Shown: positions 56,480 to 64,000 of the stretch, piece by piece | Layout: every line of letters starts with the position of its first letter | How positions within the stretch are numbered: the first letter of the stretch is position 1 | DNA from: Allygus modestus | Lineage: Eukaryota > Arthropoda > Insecta > Hemiptera > Cicadellidae | DNA length: 64,000 bases | Direction of reading: 5' to 3' | NCBI GenBank assembly: GCA_963675035.1 | Contig: OY776111.1 | Location: forward strand, 532,056,518-532,120,517 | The notes under the pieces: model-generated | What the model was told of the DNA's origin: nothing | Database searches by the model: none | Seen by the model: only the letters and a program-made list of their open reading frames with translations | Translations under genes and position numbers: made by a program

Positions 56480-56672
56480 CAGCTGTCTTATACCCCAGTC
56501 AAACTCCATTATTTACACACAACACACGAATGTATCATTACATTTTAAAACCATGAACTCAAACCAATAAGCTTAAATTTACCAGTATACTCTACAATAA
56601 AGTACCGGTATGACTTTATCAAACATAAGTTTAAAATTAGACAGCTAATATACAATTAACCAGCAAGTGACA

Positions 56673-59600
56673 ATGGACAAAGGTCCGATATATACATGCC
56701 AAAACCCATGCCAAACCCAATGCATAGACCCATGCCAAAACCCATGCCAAAACCCATGCCAAAACCCATGCCAAAACCCATCCACACAAACAAGCATTTG
56801 TTATACTATCACCAAGAAACTGTGCCTGTGTTCATCAAAATCTCAAAAAAAATACAGTAAGGGGTTAAGTACAACTCCAGGACAAGAAAAGGCAAAAACA
56901 GATGACAACGCTAGGAAAAATAAAGAAAATAAAAAAGGGAATACTAAGAATGAAATCAAAATTGTACTGAGAAAGTTAAAGAAAACTACAGCTTGTTTAC
57001 CAAAAGCATTGCAATCTCCTTATGCTTATGAAAAGGGGAAGAAGAATTGTGAGACTTGTAATATGGACAAAGAAACATACAGGTCGGTTATGAAATCTGT
57101 TAAGATTATAGAGCTAATTGTAGACGATGTAATCAATAAAGAACAAAAAGAGATGTTGGATAAAGAAGATGAACAAGATGTAAACAAACCAAATGAAATG
57201 TGTGACACAAAAGGAGAAAAGAAAATATCGATACGGTTTGAAGTATATTGTCAAAAAGACATTGATCATAACTTAAAATGCGTACTTGTAAAACTCCAGA
57301 AAACAATTGGAGACACCTTGTTACAACTGTGTTATTGCAAGTCGAAGAAAAATCCTGATGACGAGAGGTGCAAAAAGTATGATGTATCAGTGAATGTTTT
57401 AGAGCATCTGAAGTTTGAATACACAAATTTAACAAACACTATGATCCGACTTTTTAAGACGCCTCCGTCAAGACAAAAAACTTTGCCAGACGTATGTGTG
57501 GCTTGTATGAAAGAGGAAATAGTAGATTGTACAGAAATTCTAGGGGAAATGCTTAAAGACGGTCGTAATCTGAAAGTTACCATGCGCAACGACGACTTCG
57601 GGAGGGAAAAATGTTGCTCCCGTAACTACCCACATGTCCACGCTCTGGTGCAGGAAAGACATGTTGTTCTCAAGTTCGAACTTCCATTTGAGATAACACC
57701 CCCGAGCCAAGTTGATGATAAACCGAAAGATGAGGAAAGTGAATTTAAAGATGTACCGCCTTATGATCAGGGGCCTGCGCTTCCGCTGACTCTTGTGGCA
57801 GCTGACTCACAAGAGTCAGCTGAAGAAAAAGATAACTTAATAAGTAGTGATTGGATTGAAACAAGTAATGATAATACGACATTAAAGTCGAAAACTCCGA
57901 GCAGAGATCGGAATGAAATTGATGATAATAACTTAATAAATCGTGACAAAGCGCTATCAAGGACAAAAGGTCAACACAAAGATGATAATAACTTAATAAA
58001 ACCTGATTGGGTTGAAACAGGCAATGATAATATGAGCAGAGATCAGAATAACTTAACACAACCTGATTGGATTGAAACAAGCAATGATGATAGGGGTTTA
58101 AAGTCAAAATCTCCGAGCAGAGATCAGAATGAATTAATAAAACCTGATTGGATTGAAACAAGCAATGATAATACGAGCAGAGATCAGAATAAATTAATAA
58201 AACCTGATTGGATTGAAACAAGCAATGATAATACGGCATTAGAGTCAAAAACTTCAAGCAGAGATCAGAATAAATTAATAAAACCTGATTGGATTGAAAC
58301 AAGCAATGATAATACGAGCAGAGATCTGAATAAATTAATAAAACCTGATTGGATTGAAACAAGCAATGATAATACGGCATTAGAGTCAAAAACTTCAAGC
58401 AGAGATCAGAATAAATTAATAAAACCTGATTGGATTGAAACAAGCAATGATAATACGAGCAGAGATCAGAATAAATTAATAAAACCTGATTGGATTGAAA
58501 CAGGCAATGATGATACGGCATTAGAGTCAAAAACTCCAAGCAGAGATCAGAATGAATTAATAAAACCTGATTGGATTGAAACAGGCAATGATGATACGGC
58601 ACTAAAGTCAAAAACTCCGAGCAGGGATCAGGATAAATTAATACAACCTGATTGGATTGAAACAGGCAATGATGATACGGCATTAAAGTCAAAAACTCCG
58701 AGCAGGGATCAGAATAAATTAATAAAACCTGATTGGATTGAAACAGGCAATGATAATCCAAAACCTATGAAAAGGGATAGTAGTTTGTCGGATTCAGACG
58801 AAAGCATACTAAGCATCACGGGTGGGTCCAATGATTCCTTTTCGCCCATAAAAAAACGCAAGCAAGTATCTTTTACCCCTAGTGAGAACAAAGAAAATAT
58901 TGTTTACATGGGAAAAACAACCCAGGCAGTTTTTAAAGTGGTAGAAACAAATCCTAATTCAGTATTTCAAAAAGAACTGGACAAAAAAGAAGAGTCGTCA
59001 TCATTATCTAAAACTAGTAGTTTCAGTAACGGAAAAGGACGAGAATCGACTATTTCAGCTGTGGACTCAGTTGTTTTATTAAAAAACAAATATTCCATTA
59101 CGGGAAAATCAAAAACCTCAGAAGAGTTTAAACAGATGCAAAGCTCAGAAAAGCCTTTTTTCTATGCTCCACAGAATGAAACTAAACAAATTCTACGTAC
59201 AGAAACCAAAATGGCAAATCTAGAGAGTAAGTCATCAAGGACTTTGAATAAACAGCAAGTCAGCGAAGTACTCAAAGATTTGGGTGCAACAAAACTATTA
59301 TCTGTCAGTGTTCCAGCCGAGTGTTGTAAGAACAACGTCGCTGTTAATGATTTTAAATGCATTTCAGAACTTCCTTTCAGTGCAAGTCTGCATTCACTTC
59401 CATTAGACCAAGACGATCTGAATCACATCACTCATGCAGTTGAAAAACTTAGATCAAACGAAAATATTGTACTAAATCCAAATCGTGACGATAAATGGGA
59501 AATAGAACACGTGGGAAGCCAGAAAGAAGAAAAAGAAGACAAACCGAAATGGCACAAAGCCTTCACAGTAAGAGACGCAGCTTCAAATATCTCCATTGAG

Positions 59601-62204
59601 ATACAAACAGATAAACTAGTAACAAGAAAAAGAATACCTAACTGTCCTTCTCAGAAAGACATAACAAATCTGCCAACCATAGATGAAGAGGATGAAGAAC
59701 AAACAAGAAAAAGCTCTCTGTCTAAAGATAAGAGTGAAAACAAAGGGCTTGAGAACAGAAACAGGTCAACAACAAGTTTTAAAACAACAGAGCTGCGGTT
59801 TTTTACTGTAGAGTATCCAAATGTCACAAATAAAACCAAAAGTTCTGAACAAGATAATGAGGGTAGACAAGCAAAGTCCAAGCCAAATCTTCATCCCCAT
59901 ACATACCAGAAACACTTGGATAGATATTTTGTAATCAATCCACAACTGAGCAATATGAGCAACGTGGAAGAGGATGATACAGGATATGTGAGCGACGATT
60001 ATTTTAACTTCTGTAGTTCTACAATAAAAACTCAAACTACTGAGTTGAGTAAACTTAATGACGACCTGTCGGAAAACCAATTAGATAGAAGTAAAAAAAC
60101 ATGCAGCATTAGTTCTTTGGATGAAATGATGATGCTCAATGTTATATATTTAGATTCAAATACAGAATTTAATACAAGTTTTTCAACCGTAAATGACTCA
60201 AAACCTTTCACTAATAATCGAAAAACCTTAAAACGAGTTTCCTCGCATGAGTACAAAGAAAATATTAAGTTTAAGAATAATAAAGCAACCTTAACTACTG
60301 GCATGTTACCGAACAACTTAACCAAGCGAACTACAGGTTCTGGATCAAAAGAGGGTTTCACTCGGCAAAAAAACCTGAACTTGAGAGAGAACGTTTATTC
60401 TCCATTGAACAATAACTACAGAAGTGATAGTTGTTTTTTCACAGATCTATATAACTATGAAGAAATCATTATAGAAAACCAATCATACTGGGATATGGAC
60501 GATTGCTTTGAATACTTTACTTGCAATAACATTAATTGTAGCATAAGTAAAAGCAATTTACACACAATCATTGAGACTGTGGATAATAAAGAAAACAAAT
60601 CAAGCAAAAAGTTAGACAAGAATAACGAAAATAAAGAACTGACAAATAATAGCCCCGGGGGAATGAGCAGAACTACAGGTAACTGTGAAAACAGGAATGG
60701 AAAACTGCTAAATGATGATGAAAAAATATCATGCACTCTAATAAATAAAGAATCATTAAAACATATTTTGAATTGTACAATCTCTGAAAGAAATAAGGAC
60801 AACTTTTTTAACAACAAAACAGTCACTGAGCACCATAACCTAAAAGAAAATCTTATATCAAAAGGCAAACTGAAATCATCCTTTGGTTCAAAATTTAAAA
60901 GAAAAAATAATTGTACACATGAGCAAGAAGCTTTACTTGATTTTGAGGAAAACGAACAATCACTACAGCGATTTTCATCTTATAACCACAAGAGTACCCC
61001 TGTAGAAAGTAAGGTAAGTCTAAAACGTCACAACTTAAATTACAGAAATTATTTCATGAGTAAGAAGTCTATAATAAGGGTAAAAGAAACCCCTAAATTA
61101 AAATATGAAATTGAATATTCACATGGTTCAACAATAAAAGCCAAAAATAACCGTACACTCAAGAAGAAATGTTTATTTGATGTTGATAAAAAAGAACAAT
61201 CATCACGGCAATCTTTTGTCTTAAATAGCAATAGTATTCCTGTAAAAAATAAGGTACATCTAAAGCGCCACAATTTAAACCGAAGGAGCTATTTTATTTC
61301 TAAGAAACCTGTAAGTAAAGTTGCAGAAAACTTGGATTCATTACAAGATAAACCTGACCAACATCTATGGAAACCTACCTTGGCAAACAGAAGAACTGGT
61401 TTTAAATCACTAAAATTGAAAATCAACAAACCAGAAGTAGAGTTTCCAAGAATTACTAACATTGTTTCAAGTCATGAAATACCCCATTTAGTTGTCTGTC
61501 AGAAGAACTACAATGTAACAAATGCAAAAGAAGATTCTGGATTGTTGAAAAACTGCAAGAATTTCAAAAACACTCAGAAACTAGTACCTGAGAGTGATCT
61601 TAGAAGTGGTAGAAGTATTTTGCAAAACCAAATTTCAGAAAAAAATACTCACAAGGAAAAAAAATATTCAGACAAAAATTCATCCAATGTTGTGGAAAAA
61701 CCATCCAAGCCAAATTTACAGGCAACTAGTTCTACAGTAGATCTGCCAGTTATCAACGAAAAAGACAAAAGTTGTTCATCAACAAAAATACACGAAGGTA
61801 TCTTTTATCTGTTCGATGTCAACGGTCAACCTTTGAAGGACAGTTCAGGAAGACCTTTGCGAACTATGACTGGTGAGATGGTATTAAAATTTGATGAAGC
61901 TGGATTGCCCCTTTGCGATTTGAAGAACGATCCTGTTTTTGACTCCGGACATTATAGCAGGGAAAAGGACTTCAATCCAGTTGAGTCTCCGTATTTGACT
62001 GTTTTGAAAGTCATTTTTACCTCTGGAGAACCAATGCTTCAGCACGACTTTGAAGGGCGACCTCTGACGAGCATTAGTGGAACCTTGTTGATAAATTCTG
62101 TCGCAGAAGGATTGTTACGATTCGGCTGTACTGGTAAAGCTGTACCCATCAGCAATTTCAGGGAACACCCGATATTCGATATCAACGGTAAACAAGTTGT
62201 CTGA
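56673..62204 (+). CDS. Large cysteine-rich repeat protein of unknown function, paralogue B
   Basis: 1843 residues in one exon, with no introns in 5.5 kb. The frame opens two codons earlier at a GTG, but the first ATG is at 56673 (MDKGPIYTCQNPCQ). Residues 9-36 are seven CQNP-type tetrapeptides. The core (about 91-339) matches paralogue A in all thirteen cysteines. Residues about 386-700 hold twelve DWIETSND repeats. A basic SPIKKRKQVSF near 730 is NLS-like. A long polar, Ser/Asn/Lys-rich region follows, with an internal duplication (KRHNLN.R.YF.SKK twice, about 1410-1555). The C-terminal 135 residues (about 1708-1843) are two related modules rich in D..G.PL (FDVNGQPLKDSSGRPLRTMT and later FEGRPLTSISGTLL). 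No signal peptide or membrane span. No family was recognised; a structural or scaffolding role is only a guess. Confidence 0.75.
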   Translation: MDKGPIYTCQNPCQTQCIDPCQNPCQNPCQNPCQNPSTQTSICYTITKKLCLCSSKSQKKYSKGLSTTPGQEKAKTDDNARKNKENKKGNTKNEIKIVLRKLKKTTACLPKALQSPYAYEKGKKNCETCNMDKETYRSVMKSVKIIELIVDDVINKEQKEMLDKEDEQDVNKPNEMCDTKGEKKISIRFEVYCQKDIDHNLKCVLVKLQKTIGDTLLQLCYCKSKKNPDDERCKKYDVSVNVLEHLKFEYTNLTNTMIRLFKTPPSRQKTLPDVCVACMKEEIVDCTEILGEMLKDGRNLKVTMRNDDFGREKCCSRNYPHVHALVQERHVVLKFELPFEITPPSQVDDKPKDEESEFKDVPPYDQGPALPLTLVAADSQESAEEKDNLISSDWIETSNDNTTLKSKTPSRDRNEIDDNNLINRDKALSRTKGQHKDDNNLIKPDWVETGNDNMSRDQNNLTQPDWIETSNDDRGLKSKSPSRDQNELIKPDWIETSNDNTSRDQNKLIKPDWIETSNDNTALESKTSSRDQNKLIKPDWIETSNDNTSRDLNKLIKPDWIETSNDNTALESKTSSRDQNKLIKPDWIETSNDNTSRDQNKLIKPDWIETGNDDTALESKTPSRDQNELIKPDWIETGNDDTALKSKTPSRDQDKLIQPDWIETGNDDTALKSKTPSRDQNKLIKPDWIETGNDNPKPMKRDSSLSDSDESILSITGGSNDSFSPIKKRKQVSFTPSENKENIVYMGKTTQAVFKVVETNPNSVFQKELDKKEESSSLSKTSSFSNGKGRESTISAVDSVVLLKNKYSITGKSKTSEEFKQMQSSEKPFFYAPQNETKQILRTETKMANLESKSSRTLNKQQVSEVLKDLGATKLLSVSVPAECCKNNVAVNDFKCISELPFSASLHSLPLDQDDLNHITHAVEKLRSNENIVLNPNRDDKWEIEHVGSQKEEKEDKPKWHKAFTVRDAASNISIEIQTDKLVTRKRIPNCPSQKDITNLPTIDEEDEEQTRKSSLSKDKSENKGLENRNRSTTSFKTTELRFFTVEYPNVTNKTKSSEQDNEGRQAKSKPNLHPHTYQKHLDRYFVINPQLSNMSNVEEDDTGYVSDDYFNFCSSTIKTQTTELSKLNDDLSENQLDRSKKTCSISSLDEMMMLNVIYLDSNTEFNTSFSTVNDSKPFTNNRKTLKRVSSHEYKENIKFKNNKATLTTGMLPNNLTKRTTGSGSKEGFTRQKNLNLRENVYSPLNNNYRSDSCFFTDLYNYEEIIIENQSYWDMDDCFEYFTCNNINCSISKSNLHTIIETVDNKENKSSKKLDKNNENKELTNNSPGGMSRTTGNCENRNGKLLNDDEKISCTLINKESLKHILNCTISERNKDNFFNNKTVTEHHNLKENLISKGKLKSSFGSKFKRKNNCTHEQEALLDFEENEQSLQRFSSYNHKSTPVESKVSLKRHNLNYRNYFMSKKSIIRVKETPKLKYEIEYSHGSTIKAKNNRTLKKKCLFDVDKKEQSSRQSFVLNSNSIPVKNKVHLKRHNLNRRSYFISKKPVSKVAENLDSLQDKPDQHLWKPTLANRRTGFKSLKLKINKPEVEFPRITNIVSSHEIPHLVVCQKNYNVTNAKEDSGLLKNCKNFKNTQKLVPESDLRSGRSILQNQISEKNTHKEKKYSDKNSSNVVEKPSKPNLQATSSTVDLPVINEKDKSCSSTKIHEGIFYLFDVNGQPLKDSSGRPLRTMTGEMVLKFDEAGLPLCDLKNDPVFDSGHYSREKDFNPVESPYLTVLKVIFTSGEPMLQHDFEGRPLTSISGTLLINSVAEGLLRFGCTGKAVPISNFREHPIFDINGKQVV
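57840..58763 (+). repeat. Coding repeat array, alternating 20- and 27-residue units
   Basis: Twelve copies of the DWIETSND motif (one reads DWVETGND). Spacers are either NTSRDQNKLIKP (20-residue period) or NTALESKTSSRDQNKLIKP (27-residue period), and the two forms alternate in the middle of the array. Nucleotide identity between units is high, so expansion is recent. The 338-codon antisense frame over it is a shadow. Confidence 0.9.
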
Positions 62205-62751
62205 TATAAATATTTATAAATGTACTGTACTTTGTTTGACATGATTACATTTTTTACAGAAACTTATGTGTGAATTGCTTGTAAAATGTAATGAATTGTT
62301 GTGTAACGTTTGCATCAGTAACTAATATTTTATACTGGGTGTAAAATTGTAAAATGTAATGAATTGTTGTGTAACGTTTGCATCAGTAACTAATATTTTA
62401 TACTGGGTGTAAAATAAGTATGTGCCCCCATGTTACTTTTTTTATTTGTTGAAATGGACAAATATGCTTTGGGTAGTGATAGTAACTGAAGGTATTTATC
62501 TTTTGACATTCTTGGCATTTTTGAGTGTCCCTAAAAATGGGGAATTTTGGGGGCAACTCAAAATTGTTAAATGTAAGTACAGTTTGAGTGACCTCTCAAT
62601 TTAAAGAGATTTAAAAATATAGACTAATGTTGAAACTATTTTTGTTATCTCTTTGCTAACAAAAATGAAGGGCAGTTAAAGTTCAGTTCAAAAGTTAACC
62701 AGGAACACGATCTCAAATGGGAAATCCACAGTGTCAAATTTGAAGGTGTTA
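62205..62751 (+). other. 3' flank of paralogue B with 68-bp tandem duplication
   Basis: GTAAAATGTAATGAATTGTT and its next 48 bases occur at 62281 and 62349, nearly identical. No further gene seen; a 60-codon frame at 62422 has no features. Confidence 0.6.
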
Positions 62752-63112
62752 AAAAAATACCCCCGTCGCAGCAAACCTGCATACTCAGCCCCATGCTATT
62801 CTTATGGATAGTAATTAAATGCTATGTCTCCCTTAATTATGAACATCAATGAATAAAAACTGGTATATGACTTCACCTAGTTGAGTTATATTTATATTAG
62901 CATAAAAACCTATTTTTTATGTTCGTTGATGCAGCAAACCTGCGTACTCAGCCCCAATGTTATTCTTATGAAGAATAATTAAAATTGTATATATCGCTTA
63001 TGTGGGAATATATTTTTATGAAACTTGGTATGTGACTTTATGAGGTATTAAGTCATATATTATGCATTGGAAATTCACTAAGTATACAGTTTTGCTGCAA
63101 CGGGGGTATTAA
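62752..63112. repeat. Short R1 form with terminal inverted repeats
   Basis: The left end ATACCCCCGTCGCAGCAAAC (about 62757) and the inverted right end ATACCCCCGTTGCAGCAAAA (to about 63108) form a TIR of about 33 bp. Two modules with CAGCAAACCTGCGTACTCAG and TTATTCTTATG strings lie between them. TTAA occurs just beyond both ends. Confidence 0.7.
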
Positions 63113-64000
63113 TTCCTCTGTTTTGTTTGTTATAAATAATATCTTTTAAATCAAAAACAGAACCAACTCCAAAAGTTATTAAAATTGGCCAAATACTGGC
63201 TTCAAACTAATGTGGGACCTCCACGAATAAAGCCGTTTAAAACAACATCGAGTTGTGCACGGGCATACACGAAAAAGCATACCATTAAAGGTTGAATCTA
63301 TAACCTCCTCCTTTTTTGAAGTCAGTTAAAGTGTTATGGTGGATTAGGAAATGTAAACGGCTTTTAAAAATAATTTTGAAATCTATTTCAAATTTAATAT
63401 GTTAACTTTCTTTATACATTTTTTAATACATATATAATCAACTTTTTAAATCCATATAAAATTGTCATAAAAATCATATAAAAATACCCATAAAATTGTC
63501 TTCAAGGTTGGGCCTGTACAGTTGATTCACAGTACAGATAAGCCAGTACTGTCCATAACTGACATGTATACTGTCCAGGACTGGCATGTATACTGTTCCC
63601 AACTGGCATGTATAATTTCCAGAACTGGCATGTCCTCAATTGGCTTGTATACTGTCCAGAACTGACATGTGTACTGTCCAGAAATGGCATGTACAACACT
63701 GGCATGTGTACTGTACATGTTTACTGTCCCCAATTGGCATGTATACTGTCCAGAACTGACATGTATACTGGACAGAACCGACATGTCCAAAGCTGGCATG
63801 TGTACTGGCAAGAATTCATATGTATACTGTCCAGAACTGGCATGTGAACTGTCCAAATCTGGCGTGTGTACTATCCAAAACTGGGATGTATACTGTCCAA
63901 AACTGACAAGTGTACCGGCCAAAACTGGCATGTGCAATGTCCCCAACTGGCATGTATAATGTCCAGAACTGACATGTATACTGGACAGAACCGACATGTC
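63113..64000. repeat. Duplicated block D2, right copy, with 22-bp minisatellite
   Basis: Counterpart of 55300-56110. The first 120 bases are direct, the GAGTTGTGCACGGGCATAC segment (63248-63365) is inverted relative to the left copy, and the ACTGGCATGTATACTGTCC minisatellite starts near 63540 and runs off the window edge. Confidence 0.85.

Noticed and set aside
56667..56672. Start of paralogue B at a GTG codon
   Set aside because: Nuclear genes of animals normally start at ATG, and an in-frame ATG is two codons downstream.
57745..58761. A 338-codon minus-strand frame (repeated YHHCLFQSNQVLLIYSD)
   Set aside because: Antisense of the DWIETSND repeat array in paralogue B; the + frame is far longer and has conserved motifs.

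Overview
The window is animal nuclear DNA, most likely from an insect and possibly a hemipteran. It is AT-rich, with spliceosomal introns (GT..AG), insect-like RING1/Sce and RhoGDI proteins, (T)TAGG-like degenerate arrays, many copies of the word TAGGCCTA, and a dense mixed population of transposon remnants. The order-level assignment is a guess. No rRNA gene, CRISPR array or complete tRNA gene is visible.

Layout. 1-4.2 kb: repeats, a tRNA-derived SINE head and a decayed LINE. 4.3-9.9 kb: a Polycomb-group E3 ligase gene (RING1/Sce) on the + strand in two coding exons, with a CpG-richer upstream region that contains an RFX-type X-box and an intron that hosts a pogo/Tigger-like MITE. 10-18 kb: repeats only, including an inverted-dimer mariner and a 350-bp tandem/foldback unit. 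18.2-32.7 kb: a complete RhoGDI gene on the - strand in four coding exons (200 codons). Its introns are filled with at least four dispersed repeat families and several minisatellites; one 138-bp minisatellite carries copies of the exon 2 splice donor. 33-38 kb: TTAA-flanked MITEs and LINE scraps. 38.4-42.2 kb: an apparently intact pogo-superfamily DNA transposon encoding a 757-aa transposase with a C-terminal PHD finger. 46.3-47.6 kb and 56.7-62.2 kb: two paralogous, intronless, cysteine-rich genes of unknown function (433 and 1843 codons). They share a core of about 250 residues and homologous 5' flanks, then diverge into different lineage-specific repeat tails. 48-56 kb and 62-64 kb: nested repeats, including an R2-like non-LTR fragment inserted in a dispersed repeat, and duplicated 22-bp minisatellite blocks that bracket the larger gene.

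Sce and RhoGDI are ordinary housekeeping or regulatory genes with no functional link to each other. The pogo-PHD transposase is a self-contained mobile unit. The two cysteine-rich paralogues are the best candidate for something undescribed: no family was recognised, yet both frames are long, open, and conserved in the same cysteines. All splice junctions were read by eye from consensus sites and protein continuity, without transcript data.
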